Part shown: positions 1 to 9,709 of the stretch, piece after piece
How the letters are laid out: every line of letters starts with the position of its first letter
Position numbering within the stretch: the stretch's first letter is position 1
Assembly (NCBI GenBank): GCA_029580855.1
Contig: JAKPQH010000205.1
Coordinates: 78,433-142,432 of the forward strand
Source: a bacterium
Lineage (GTDB): Bacteria > Methylomirabilota > Methylomirabilia > Methylomirabilales > 2-02-FULL-66-22
Direction: 5' to 3'
DNA: 64,000 nt
Notes under the pieces: model-generated
The model's database searches: none
Seen by the model: only the letters and a program-made list of their open reading frames with translations
Told to the model about the DNA's origin: nothing
Translations under genes and position numbers: made by a program

Positions 1-5
1 CCATC

Positions 6-2873
6 GTGGAGAAGTTCGACCCCGACTCGGCCCCCGTTCTCGGCATCGTCGTCTCCGCGCGGCGGGACCAGCGCGAGATCACCGAGTTCGTGGATAAACG
101 CATCAAGCAGCCCCTGGAGACGATCAACGGCGTGGGGAGCATCACCTTCGTCGGCGATCGGAAGCGCGAGATCCAGGTCATCCTGGACCCCCGCAAACTG
201 GCGGCGTACGGTGTGAGCATCGAGCAGGCGAAACAGGCCCTGGCCAAGCAAAACCTGGAGATTCCCGGCGGCCGCGTGACGTACGGCGACAGCGAGAAGG
301 TCCTGCGCACCATGGCCCGCATCCGGAGCGCGGACGATTTCGGGGCGGTCATCGTGGCGGCGAAAGGGGGGGCCCCCATCCGCATCGGCGATCTGGGGAC
401 GGTCGTCGACGGGACCGAAGAGCCCCGGACGATCTCGCGATTCAACGGGCAGAACGCGGTCTCGCTCCTGGTGCGCAAGCAGTCGGGCACCAACACGGTC
501 AGGGTGGTGGACCTGGTGAAGGAGCGGCTGACCCGGATCGCCGCGACGCTTCCGCCGGACTACACGGTGCAAACGGTCCGCGATCAGTCGCGCTTTATCC
601 GCCGCTCCTTCGAGGAAGTGCAGACACACATGATCCTCGGGGGCTTCCTGGCGGCGCTGGTGGTCCTCTTTTTTATCCGAAACCTGCGCTCCGCCGTCAT
701 CGCCGCCATTTCCATCCCGACCTCCATCATCGCCACCTTCAGCATCATGCGGGCCCTGGACTTCACGCTCAACAACATGACGATGCTGGCGCTCAGCCTG
801 TCCACGGGCATTGTCATCGACGATGCGCTGGTGGTGCTGGAGAACATCTACCGGTACATCGAAGAAGAAGGGCGAACCCCCATGGCGGCGGCGGTCGAAG
901 CCACGCGCGAGATCGGTACCGCCGTCATGGCCACGACGCTGTCCCTGGTGGTGATCTTCCTTCCCGTGGCGTTCATGCAGGGTCGGATCGGCCGGCTTTT
1001 CTTCCAGTTTGGCATCACCGCGGCCTCGGCGGTTCTCGTGTCGCTGCTGGTGGCTTTCACGCTGACCCCCATGCTCTGCTCGCGTTTTCTCAAGGTGGCC
1101 GAGGCGAACGGGGCACAACGGAAATCCAAGGAGTCCGGATATTTCCGCGTCATCGAGCGGGCGTACGACTGGCTGCTCCGGCTCTCCTTGCGCCATCGGT
1201 TTGCGGTCTTGACCCTGGCGCTCCTGGTGGGGGGCTCCACCTTCTGGATTTACGGGTACCTCAGCGAGGAAAGCTTCGTCGACGACGATCAGAGCGAGTT
1301 CGAAATCTTTATCCAGGCTCCGGAAGGCTCCTCGCTGGACCGGACGGATCGGATCCTGCGGCAGGTGGAGCAGGAGATCGGCAAGCTGCGCGGGGTGCGG
1401 GTGCTGTTCACCACCATCGGCGTCGGCGAGCAGACCGCGGTGACGGATGCCAGCATCTATGTGGGCTTGACGCCGCTCCGCGAGGGCACCGAGTTCCAGC
1501 GCATCCTGCAGCATCTCGGTATCTGGAAGTGGCTGGGACGGGCGCCGCTCCAGGAACGCCGCTTTCCCCAGACCGCCGTCATGCGGGACGCCCGCAAGGT
1601 CATGGCCGGCTATCCCGAGCTGACCAGCAGCGTACAGGATCTCTTCGCCTCGGGCCAGACCGGCTCGCGGCGGCACCCGTTCCAGCTGATTCTGCGCGGA
1701 CCCGATCTGGAGGGTCTGGATCGATACTCCCAGATGTTGGCCGCTCAGGCCCGCATGGTGCCCGGGATGCTGGATGTGGATACCACGCTGGCGCGCCGCA
1801 AGCCGGAGATCCGCGTGCTCATCGACCGGGACAAGGCGGCGGACCTCGGCGTGGGGGTCGACAGCATCGCGTCCAGTCTCCGCACCATGGTGGGCGGGGA
1901 GGAGGCCACCCGGTACAAGGAGGCGGACGACCAGTACGTCGTGCGGCTGCGCCTCCGGGACGACTTCCGCAAGGACGCCCAGGTGATCAGCGAGCTGTAC
2001 GTCCCCAGCCGCACCCGGGGGCTGGTCCCGATGAACAACGTCGTCCGCCTGACCGAGGAGAAAGGGCCCAACCAGATCGACCGGCTGGATCGCGAGCGCC
2101 AGGTGGGCATCATCGCCAACCTGGACCCGCAGCTGACCATCGGCGACGCGGTCAAGGCCATGGGTCCCAAGGTCGCTGCGGTGAAGCTGCCCCCCGGCTA
2201 CTCCACCCGCTACCTGGGGCGGGCGCAGTTCCTCGCCGAGGCGCGCGCCAATTTTCTGCTGGCCCTCGGCCTCAGCCTCATCTTCATCTACATGGTCCTG
2301 GCCGCGCAGTTCGAGAGCTTCATCCACCCCCTCACGATCATGATGTCCCTTCCCCTCGCCATGCCGTTCGGGCTGGTGTCGCTGGTGGTGGGGGGATACA
2401 CGATGAACATCTTCAGCGCCATCGGCATCCTGATGCTGTTCGGCGTCGTGAAGAAGAACGCCATCCTCCAGGTGGATTACACCAACGTGCTCCGGGAGCG
2501 TGGCCTGCCGCGCCACGACGCCGTGATCAGGGCCGACCACGCCCGGTTGCGACCCATCCTCATGACGACGATCTCCATCATCGCCGGGATGCTTCCCATC
2601 GCTCTCGGCAAAGGCGACGGGTCGGCCTCTCGCGCCGCCATGGCGACCGTCGTGGTCGGCGGCCAGACGCTCTGTCTGTTGCTCACTTTGCTGGTCACGC
2701 CCGTGATCTACACCTATTTCGACGATCTGCGATCCCTCAGGATCGGGAAGCTCGCCAAGCTTCCCGAGTGGTTCTGGGAGCGGCTGCGCCGGGCGCCCTC
2801 GCGACTCGGCGGCGCCCGCGCCCCCGAGGAGCCGGCCGGTCGACCCGTCGAGCCAACGCCCGCGGGCGATTGA
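6..2873 (+). CDS. RND (AcrB/HAE1-type) efflux transporter, 5' truncated by window edge
   Basis: Long ORF with RND hallmarks (AISIPTSIIATF, GIVIDDALVVLENIYRY, VLAAQFESFIHPLTIMMSLPLA, GVVKKNAILQVDYTN); upstream part missing. Confidence 0.93.
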   Translation: MEKFDPDSAPVLGIVVSARRDQREITEFVDKRIKQPLETINGVGSITFVGDRKREIQVILDPRKLAAYGVSIEQAKQALAKQNLEIPGGRVTYGDSEKVLRTMARIRSADDFGAVIVAAKGGAPIRIGDLGTVVDGTEEPRTISRFNGQNAVSLLVRKQSGTNTVRVVDLVKERLTRIAATLPPDYTVQTVRDQSRFIRRSFEEVQTHMILGGFLAALVVLFFIRNLRSAVIAAISIPTSIIATFSIMRALDFTLNNMTMLALSLSTGIVIDDALVVLENIYRYIEEEGRTPMAAAVEATREIGTAVMATTLSLVVIFLPVAFMQGRIGRLFFQFGITAASAVLVSLLVAFTLTPMLCSRFLKVAEANGAQRKSKESGYFRVIERAYDWLLRLSLRHRFAVLTLALLVGGSTFWIYGYLSEESFVDDDQSEFEIFIQAPEGSSLDRTDRILRQVEQEIGKLRGVRVLFTTIGVGEQTAVTDASIYVGLTPLREGTEFQRILQHLGIWKWLGRAPLQERRFPQTAVMRDARKVMAGYPELTSSVQDLFASGQTGSRRHPFQLILRGPDLEGLDRYSQMLAAQARMVPGMLDVDTTLARRKPEIRVLIDRDKAADLGVGVDSIASSLRTMVGGEEATRYKEADDQYVVRLRLRDDFRKDAQVISELYVPSRTRGLVPMNNVVRLTEEKGPNQIDRLDRERQVGIIANLDPQLTIGDAVKAMGPKVAAVKLPPGYSTRYLGRAQFLAEARANFLLALGLSLIFIYMVLAAQFESFIHPLTIMMSLPLAMPFGLVSLVVGGYTMNIFSAIGILMLFGVVKKNAILQVDYTNVLRERGLPRHDAVIRADHARLRPILMTTISIIAGMLPIALGKGDGSASRAAMATVVVGGQTLCLLLTLLVTPVIYTYFDDLRSLRIGKLAKLPEWFWERLRRAPSRLGGARAPEEPAGRPVEPTPAGD

Positions 2874-3025
2874 TCCGCCCCGGCGTGGAGCAGGATTAGG
2901 ATACCCCCGCGGCGCCGGCGCGGCCGCCCCGTTTGCCCACTGGCGGTTCCGTCGCGTCGGGGGAGGGCTCGCCGACCTTCGGCGTTGCCGCGTCGGGGGG
3001 TGGACGTTCTGCCGGAGGGGCCACG

Positions 3026-3328
3026 ATGAAGCTCGTTCTGATCGTCTTCAACTTCATCTACGACGATTCCGTCAGGGCCATCATCGAACGGCTGAAGATC
3101 CCGGGATTCACCGAGGTGCCGCGCGTGTTCGGTACCGGGGAATCCGGCAAGCGGTTCGGCACCCACGCCTTTCCCGGTCACGACACCATGCTTTTCACGA
3201 TCCTCCCGGAGGAGATGGTCGGACCGCTCGTCGATCGGATTGCAGAGTTCAAGGCGGGGTTGACCGACCGGGCTCGGCGCCACGGCGGCATCAAGGCCTT
3301 CGTCCTGCCTGTGGAGCGGATGATCTGA
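3026..3328 (+). CDS. Small PII-like protein
   Basis: ATG at 3026 after GGAGGGG; MKLVLIVFNFIYDDSVRAIIERLKIPGFTEVPRVFGTGESG...FPGHDTMLFTIL resembles PII/CutA-like ferredoxin fold. Confidence 0.6.
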   Translation: MKLVLIVFNFIYDDSVRAIIERLKIPGFTEVPRVFGTGESGKRFGTHAFPGHDTMLFTILPEEMVGPLVDRIAEFKAGLTDRARRHGGIKAFVLPVERMI

Positions 3329-3333
3329 CGCGG

Positions 3334-4011
3334 CTACCGGACGACGCGGAACCGGGCGGAGCGTGTCGAGAGCCGCGCCCCATCCGCGAGATGCGGGGTC
3401 CAGGACACGGTGAGCACACCGCCCCGCGCCGTCGCATACTGGAGATACACAAAGCCTTCCGCGCTGGCCCCGGCGAGCAGCCGCCCCTCGCGCAGGCCGA
3501 GCGTCAGCACGTCCTGCGCCGCGGGTCTCGGCCACCCGTACGGGTAAAAGTACGGATCGGGATACCACGGCCCGTAGTAGGGTTCCCAGCGGCGTCGCCA
3601 GTACGGGTAATACCACGGTCCGGCCACCAGGCGCGGGCGCGGCTGTTCGGAAGGATCCGGCGGGCGCAGACCGCCGGACACGGCGCGCGCCACCTCGCCG
3701 GGTGGGACGCCGCGGTACTGCTGGTTCGCGGCGTCCAGCGCCACGAAGTCCTCGTAGCGGATCTGCAGGTCGTCGCTCCGCCCGTTCTCGATCCGGACCC
3801 GCACGGGCGTGAAGTACCGCCAGAGGTCGATCGGATACGCCGACCACGCGTTCAGCAGGACGGTCCACCGAATGCCGTCGCCGGTCAGTGTAACCTCGGG
3901 CGCGGCGGGCGTCGTCACGGATTCCAGGCGTGGGCCCGCGGCGCACGCGCACAGCAGGCTCAGTGCGGTCAGCGCGACGGCGGCGACCCCGCGTCGCGCG
4001 GAACGCCGCAT
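3334..4011 (-). CDS. Putative lipoprotein with Tyr/Trp/Pro-rich segment
   Basis: MRRSARRGVAAVALTALSLLCACAAG lipobox-like signal; aromatic-rich stretch WYYPYWRRRWEPYYGPWYPDPYFYPYGW; start chosen at internal Met. Confidence 0.6.
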   Translation of the reverse strand: MRRSARRGVAAVALTALSLLCACAAGPRLESVTTPAAPEVTLTGDGIRWTVLLNAWSAYPIDLWRYFTPVRVRIENGRSDDLQIRYEDFVALDAANQQYRGVPPGEVARAVSGGLRPPDPSEQPRPRLVAGPWYYPYWRRRWEPYYGPWYPDPYFYPYGWPRPAAQDVLTLGLREGRLLAGASAEGFVYLQYATARGGVLTVSWTPHLADGARLSTRSARFRVVR

Positions 4012-4145
4012 GCGCGGCCGCCGCGGAGCCTTGATTTTTCCCGGAGGCCGGATATAATGCGGTCGCAGGTGTGCGACACCCATGACGACATGATAGCAGG
4101 ATTCGCGGACAATTCAACGCTCGCAGCCCTGGCAGAGGAGACCAG

Positions 4146-4490
4146 ATGGCAACGCCACGCGCCGACCTTGAGAAAATGACGGCCCCCAAGCTTCGCGAGT
4201 TGGCCATCGCCCAGTTCCCAAACCTGACCGGCGTGTCCGGGATGAAGAAGGAGGAGCTGGTCGACGCCATCGTGGCGGAGCAGGTGCGCCAAGGCCTCCT
4301 CCCGAAAGAGGAGCGCCAGACGCAGGCCACGGTCAAGATGGGTGCGGCGCAGTTGAAAACGTCCATTCGGGCCCTGAAGGGCGACCGGAAGGCCGCGCTC
4401 GAGGCCAAGGATCGCGCCGGACTGCTGGGGGCACGCCTGCGGATCAAACGGATGAAGCGACGGCTTCGGAAGCTGCGAGAGGCATCCTAG
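4146..4490 (+). CDS. Rho termination factor N-terminal (SAP-like) domain protein
   Basis: MTAPKLRELAIAQFPNLTGVSGMKKEELVDAI matches Rho_N pattern. Confidence 0.65.
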   Translation: MATPRADLEKMTAPKLRELAIAQFPNLTGVSGMKKEELVDAIVAEQVRQGLLPKEERQTQATVKMGAAQLKTSIRALKGDRKAALEAKDRAGLLGARLRIKRMKRRLRKLREAS

Positions 4491-4560
4491 AGCCCTCTCC
4501 GCCTACGACAATCGCCTGTCGGGATCCATCCACACGGCGACATACTTCAGGAGGGTACCT

Positions 4561-4725
4561 ATGCCGACTTACGATTTTCGCTGCGGCGGTTGTGGGAAGA
4601 GATTCACGCTGACCATGTCCATCAGCGAGCGGGACCGCAAACGGATCACGTGCCCCAAGTGCGGATCCAGACGCGTCGAGCCGGTGTTCTCCAGCTTCTT
4701 CGCCAAGACCTCGCGCAAGAGCTGA
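4561..4725 (+). CDS. FmdB-family zinc-ribbon protein (54 aa)
   Basis: MPTYDFRCGGCGKRFTLTMSISERDRKRITCPKCGSRRVEPVFSSFFAKTSRKS; not in ORF track because short; AGGAGGGTACCT precedes ATG. Confidence 0.85.
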   Translation: MPTYDFRCGGCGKRFTLTMSISERDRKRITCPKCGSRRVEPVFSSFFAKTSRKS

Positions 4726-4730
4726 CGGAA

Positions 4731-4759
4731 ACGACCTCCGCACCCGGTGCGGAGGTCGT
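4731..4759. terminator. Perfect inverted repeat just after the FmdB-like gene; terminator-like hairpin without T tract
   Basis: ACGACCTCCGCACC-C-GGTGCGGAGGTCGT, 14-bp arms. Confidence 0.5.
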
Positions 4760-4792
4760 GCGCAGGTGGTGCCTGCGTTCCGGGGGCGACAC

Positions 4793-5752
4793 ATGATCCT
4801 CGTGACGGGCGCTGGCGGATTCCTGGGACGCCACGTCGTGCGTCGGCTGGTGGGCGCCGGCGAGGCCGTCCGCTGCCTCTGCCGGCCCGGGTCGCCCGGC
4901 GGCGATTGGCTGAGGGGCCAGTCGGCGGAACTTTTCTCCGGACATCTCCACGACCCGGACGGCGTCGCCCGCGCCTGCCGCGGCGTCCGCCAGATCATTC
5001 ATCTGGCCTCTCCCATCCTGGAGGTGCGGGACGCGGTGGTGGAGCAGTTCCACCGGCAGGCGACCGCGTGTCTCGTTGACGGCGCACGCCGGGCCTGCGT
5101 GGACCGCTTCCTGATGGTGAGTCCGCTGGGATGCGGCACGTCCGCCGATCTTCCGTTTCTTCGCAGCCGTGGGGCCGCCGAGGAGCATCTGCGGAAGAGC
5201 GGGCTTCCCTACGTCATACTGCAGTCGTCGCTGATGTTCGGGGCCGGGGATCGGCTGATCGGAGGGATCATCCGGCTGCTGTGCCGCACGGGGCTGCTGG
5301 TGATCCCGGGGACCGGCAAAACGATGCTCCAGCCGGTCTGGGTCGGCGATATCGTCTCCTGCCTGCTGCGGGCGCTGCGCGACGACAAGGTTGCCGATCG
5401 CACCATCCCCGTCGGCGGGCCGCAGCACCTCACGTACGAAGAGGTTGCCGACCAAGTCGCCAAGATGCTGAATCTACCCCGAGTGAAGGTGCACCTGTCG
5501 CGGCGGACCGTCGGCTGGGCGTCTCGGTTTCTCGAGGGTCTGGGCCGCAACCCCTTTCTCGGATATCGTCATCTGGAACTTCTGGATGTCGGGACGATCA
5601 CGGCGCTGGACGCGGTGAAGCGGGCCTTCGATTTTCAACCCATGCCGCTCGTCGAGGGCGTCGCCTACCAGCTGGCCCCCCGACAGGACCTCGGCGTTGC
5701 CGCGCGCCGACCCGGAGCGGAGCGCAGTTCTCGGATGCGGGGCCATCGCTAG
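4793..5752 (+). CDS. NAD(P)-dependent epimerase/dehydratase (extended SDR, NDUFA9-like)
   Basis: MILVTGAGGFLGRHVVRRLVGAGEAVRCLCR Rossmann motif. Confidence 0.85.
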   Translation: MILVTGAGGFLGRHVVRRLVGAGEAVRCLCRPGSPGGDWLRGQSAELFSGHLHDPDGVARACRGVRQIIHLASPILEVRDAVVEQFHRQATACLVDGARRACVDRFLMVSPLGCGTSADLPFLRSRGAAEEHLRKSGLPYVILQSSLMFGAGDRLIGGIIRLLCRTGLLVIPGTGKTMLQPVWVGDIVSCLLRALRDDKVADRTIPVGGPQHLTYEEVADQVAKMLNLPRVKVHLSRRTVGWASRFLEGLGRNPFLGYRHLELLDVGTITALDAVKRAFDFQPMPLVEGVAYQLAPRQDLGVAARRPGAERSSRMRGHR

Positions 5753-6102
5753 CCGAGGCGCCGAGGACTCGCACGGGCCGCGGCATCCCCCGTCGGGCCC
5801 GTTCCCGGGCCATGTCCGCGCGTGCTGCCGCCTTCATCGTGCCGTATGCTGTCGCGGCCGTCTCCCGGGCATGCCCCACAGGGGTGAGGTGGGCCGCATC
5901 CGCGCGCGGAGCGCGGGCGCGGCGAGGAGCGTGCGGCCCCGGGTTGGCGACGGGGCGACGCGTGCGGGCGCACGCTTCCGCTTGACTTCCCCGCGAATCG
6001 GCGACTATTGTCCGCGCGGCGCCGGGCGCCCGGCCCCGGCGCCCGCCGATGCGGCCAGACCGGCGGTGCCGGACCCCATCCCGTTGCAGACGAGGAGACG
6101 AG

Positions 6103-6885
6103 ATGTTCGCCTCACCGGGCTCCCTGGCGTTTCAGATCGGGCCGTTGGCCGTGCGCTGGTACGGGCTCCTCATCGCCGCCGGCGTCATGCTGGGGACCAC
6201 GCTGGCGCATCGTGAGGCGCTCCGCCGGGGCGAGGACCCGGACACACTGCTCAATCTCATCGTCGTCGCCGTGCTCGGTGCGCTGGCGGGCGCGCGGCTC
6301 TACTACGTCCTTTTCAACTGGGGCTACTACGGGACGCAGCCGGCGAAGATCTTTGCCATCTGGGAGGGCGGTCTTGCCATCCACGGCGGCCTGATCGCCG
6401 GCGCGCTCACCACCCTCCTGTACTGCCGGATGACGGGGCTCTCGGTGCTGGTCACGCTGGATATCATGGCGCCCAGCGTAGCCATCGGCCAGGCCATCGG
6501 ACGCTGGGGCAATTTCTTCAACCAGGAGGCCTTCGGAACACCGACCGATCTGCCTTGGCGGCTGTACATCGACCCGTATCACCGGCCCCCGAGCCTGAAA
6601 GGTTTCGAGTATTTCCATCCGACGTTTCTGTACGAGTCGCTCTGGAACGTGCTGGTGTTCTGCGTTCTCTGGTTCGGTCTCCGAAAACGGTTTACGGGCA
6701 AGCCGGGGGCCCTGACGCTCTCGTACCTCGGCCTGTACTCCCTGGGCCGTTTCTTCGTGGAGGGGTTGCGCATCGATAGTCTGATGCTCGGGAGCTTTCG
6801 TGCGGCGCAGATCGTGAGCGCTTTTCTCGTGGGGGCCGCCACCATCGGCCTGGTGGCGCTGCTGCGCAGGAATACGCGAGGGTGA
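6103..6885 (+). CDS. lgt: Phosphatidylglycerol--prolipoprotein diacylglyceryl transferase
   Basis: WYGLLIAAGVMLG, IWEGGLAIHGGLIAGAL, GRWGNFFNQEAFG, FLYESLWN signatures. Confidence 0.95.
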   Translation: MFASPGSLAFQIGPLAVRWYGLLIAAGVMLGTTLAHREALRRGEDPDTLLNLIVVAVLGALAGARLYYVLFNWGYYGTQPAKIFAIWEGGLAIHGGLIAGALTTLLYCRMTGLSVLVTLDIMAPSVAIGQAIGRWGNFFNQEAFGTPTDLPWRLYIDPYHRPPSLKGFEYFHPTFLYESLWNVLVFCVLWFGLRKRFTGKPGALTLSYLGLYSLGRFFVEGLRIDSLMLGSFRAAQIVSAFLVGAATIGLVALLRRNTRG

Positions 6886-6892
6886 GGCGGCG

Positions 6893-7516
6893 ATGTCGCG
6901 CCCCGGCGGGATCGCGCCTGCAGACAGGCGTATGAGACTCCTCGTCGGTATCTCGGGCTCCACGGGGTCCATTTACGGGATCCGGCTACTGCAGGTCCTC
7001 GGTCGTATCCCGAGCGTGGAGACCCATCTGATCATCTCCTTGCCGGCCAAACGGACCATCGTGGAAGAGACGGAGTTTTCCGTGCAGGAGGTGGAGCGGC
7101 TGGCGGCCCGTGTCTATGACAACCGGGATATCGGGGCCGCTCCGGCCAGCGGGTCCTTCAGGACGGCGGGGATGGTGATCATGCCGTGCAGCATCAGGAC
7201 CGCGTCGGCTCTCGCCACGTGCACCGGGGACACGCTCCTGTGCCGCGCCGGGGATGTGACCCTGAAGGAGGGGCGCCCCCTCATCGTGGGGGTGCGTGAG
7301 GCCCCACTGCATGCGGGACACCTCCGGCTGCTGACGGCGCTCGCCGAGTCGGGCGCGGTCGTCTTCCCGCCGGTTCCCGCCTTCTACCATCGACCCCAGA
7401 CGCTGGACGACATCGTGAATCACACCGTCGGGCGGGTCCTGGATCGGCTCAACATCCAGCACGATCTCGCCCCGGAGTGGGGGGGCACGCAGGCACCGTG
7501 GTCCAGGCCGTCGTGA
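6893..7516 (+). CDS. ubiX: Flavin prenyltransferase UbiX
   Basis: VGISGSTGSIYGIRLLQ, MVIMPCSIRTASALATC, REAPLHAGHLRLL, PPVPAFYHRPQTLDD. Confidence 0.93.
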   Translation: MSRPGGIAPADRRMRLLVGISGSTGSIYGIRLLQVLGRIPSVETHLIISLPAKRTIVEETEFSVQEVERLAARVYDNRDIGAAPASGSFRTAGMVIMPCSIRTASALATCTGDTLLCRAGDVTLKEGRPLIVGVREAPLHAGHLRLLTALAESGAVVFPPVPAFYHRPQTLDDIVNHTVGRVLDRLNIQHDLAPEWGGTQAPWSRPS

Positions 7517-8034
7517 GCCTGCGCGTGCGGCCGGTGGCGCGGAGCGGGGCGGCGGACGGCCGCCAGCGTCGCACGCAGGCACCGCAGGGGACCCGCGCGG
7601 TGTGCGAAGCGGCGTGCCGCGGGGTGCGCGGCCGCTGCGTTCCGTTCGCGGCGGGGGAAGGGGTGCATCGGCTCTGGGGCACGGCGCTGTTCTCGCATGC
7701 CAGCCTGGGGGTGAACCTCTTGGGGGGCAGCCGGCCGCACATCGGCGCGGTGGCCGTCGCGACGCCGCGCCGAAGCCTGGCGCGGCCGGGGCGACGCAGC
7801 GCGACGACGTCGGTCCTGGCGTTGCCGGGGCACAAAGACGACGAACTGGCCCGCTTCATGGCCACCGAACTGGCGCGGGAGCTGGGGATGACGGTCGTCG
7901 TGACGGCGGGTGTCCACCTCGCCGGGGCGCGCGCGTCCGACATCGCCGCCGTGCTGCGCACCGCCGGAGACGCCGTCAAGGCGATTCGGGCCTTGGCGGC
8001 ATCGGTGCGGGCGGAAAAAAGGAGAGGACGATGA
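7498..8034 (+). CDS. LpdD-like prenylated-flavin chaperone family protein
   Basis: GGSRPHIGAVAVATPRRS...TSVLALPGHKDDELARFMATELARELGMTVVVTAGVHLAGARASDI; overlaps end of ubiX; GTG start uncertain (7477 or 7498). Confidence 0.6.
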   Translation: MVQAVVSLRVRPVARSGAADGRQRRTQAPQGTRAVCEAACRGVRGRCVPFAAGEGVHRLWGTALFSHASLGVNLLGGSRPHIGAVAVATPRRSLARPGRRSATTSVLALPGHKDDELARFMATELARELGMTVVVTAGVHLAGARASDIAAVLRTAGDAVKAIRALAASVRAEKRRGR

Positions 8035-8399
8035 CCACTCGACAATCAGGGGCCCTGGGTGTGCTGCTGGTGGTCGCGGTCGGCGTGGCCGCGGGGATGG
8101 CCGGGGCGGCCTGGGCGCAGGAGGCGCCTCCCCCCGAGTCGGTGACCAAGACCATCTATGGGGGGTCTCCCATCGTGGCGGGCGTGGGTGCCGTCGCCGG
8201 CAGTATCGTCTACGCGCCTTTCAAGGCTCTGATCCTGTGTCCGCTGAGCGCCGTGGCCTCGGGGGTCACCTACGCCGCGACGCGGGGCGGGACGGATACA
8301 TCGGAATCCCTCTTGCGCCTGGGGTGTACGGGCACGTATGTCATCTCGCCGGCCATGGTACAGGGGCACGAAGCCTTCCAGCGCTATGACGAGCGGTGA
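8031..8399 (+). CDS. Small secreted/membrane protein, unknown function
   Basis: ATG after GGAGAGGACG; N-terminal signal peptide ending AWAQEA; overlaps previous stop by 4 nt. Confidence 0.65.
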   Translation: MTTRQSGALGVLLVVAVGVAAGMAGAAWAQEAPPPESVTKTIYGGSPIVAGVGAVAGSIVYAPFKALILCPLSAVASGVTYAATRGGTDTSESLLRLGCTGTYVISPAMVQGHEAFQRYDER

Positions 8400-8431
8400 G
8401 CCGTCGCCGGCGAACCGAGAGGGGGTGGCCC

Positions 8432-9613
8432 GTGCGCATCCGTGACATCCGCACCATTCCCGTGGAATGCGGCTTGCCGCAGCCCGTCTTCGACGCCAAC
8501 TACATCATGGCGACCAAGCCGGCGTTGCTGGTCGAGGTGGAAACCGACGACGGGTTGGTGGGTCTGGGGGAGGCGGCCCACTTCGGCGGACCGCTGGCCT
8601 CGACCAGGGTCGTGATCGAAGGGGAGCTCCGGGCGCATCTGATAGGCGAGGATCCGCGCGACATCGAGCGGCTGTGGGAGCAGATGCACCAGCGGGCGTA
8701 CAAGCACGCGCGGGGCGGGTTGCTGATCGCGGCCATGAGCGGCGTGGACATCGCGCTCTGGGACCTACGCGGCAAGATGACGGGCATGCCCGTGTGGCGG
8801 CTTTTGGGCGGATACCGGCGGCGCGTGCCGGCGTATGCCACGGGCGGCTTTTACGCCGAGGGGAAAGGCGTCCGCGAGCTGGTCGCCGAGATGGAAGGGT
8901 ACTGCGCCCACGGTTTCCGCGCCGTGAAGATGAAAGTCGGACGCAACAGCGACATCGAGGGGAGCCCCCTGCGCGCCATGGCCCACCGCGGGGTCTGCGA
9001 GGTGCCGCTGGCAGAGGATCTGGCCCGCGTGCAGGCGGTGCGGGAGGCGCTGGGTCGAGACATCCGCCTGATGATCGACGCCAACGGGGGCTGGGACGTC
9101 CCGACGGCGGTGAAGATGGGACGCGCCATGGAGCCGTTCGACATCTACTGGTACGAGGAGCCGGTCTGCCCGGACGACGTGCGCGGCAGCGCCGAGGTGG
9201 CGAGGAAGGTGGCCACGCCGGTGGCCGGGTACGAGACCTGCACGTACGGCAAGGTCGGGTTTCGCGACTACATCCAAGCCGGGGCCGTGCACTTCGTCCA
9301 GCCCGACGTGGCCTGGGCGGGCGGGCTGACCGAGTGCGTGAAAATCGCGCACCTGGCGCAGGCGTGGAATCTGCCGCTGGCGCCGCATATCCACGGTTCC
9401 GCGGTGGCCGTCGCGGCGGCCCTGCACCTCTTGGCGGGGATCCCCAACGGCAGCATGGCGGAGATGGTTTTTCCGGCGCATCCGCTGATGGCGGAGCTGG
9501 TGACGGACCCGCTCCTTGTGGATCGCACCGGCCACCTCGAGCTCGGCGAACGACCGGGTCTGGGTCTGGAGCTCGATCCGAGGGTCGTGGCGCGGTACCG
9601 TGTGGACCGATAG
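8432..9613 (+). CDS. Mandelate racemase/muconate lactonizing enzyme family (enolase superfamily)
   Basis: FRAVKMKVG, RLMIDANGGWD, YWYEEPVCPDD, PLAPHIHGSAVAVAAALHL. Confidence 0.92.
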   Translation: MRIRDIRTIPVECGLPQPVFDANYIMATKPALLVEVETDDGLVGLGEAAHFGGPLASTRVVIEGELRAHLIGEDPRDIERLWEQMHQRAYKHARGGLLIAAMSGVDIALWDLRGKMTGMPVWRLLGGYRRRVPAYATGGFYAEGKGVRELVAEMEGYCAHGFRAVKMKVGRNSDIEGSPLRAMAHRGVCEVPLAEDLARVQAVREALGRDIRLMIDANGGWDVPTAVKMGRAMEPFDIYWYEEPVCPDDVRGSAEVARKVATPVAGYETCTYGKVGFRDYIQAGAVHFVQPDVAWAGGLTECVKIAHLAQAWNLPLAPHIHGSAVAVAAALHLLAGIPNGSMAEMVFPAHPLMAELVTDPLLVDRTGHLELGERPGLGLELDPRVVARYRVDR

Positions 9614-9709
9614 GTTCCGCCGCGGGCGGCAGTGCGCGCGGCGGAACGGGGACACCGGTGGACGGATGGCCCCATCGGCGCGGGGCGCGGACTTCGCAGG
9701 GGGACCCGA

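Noticed and set aside
1529-2899. 456-aa plus-strand ORF inside the RND gene
   Set aside because: Alternate frame of a well-supported RND transporter; low-complexity shadow composition.
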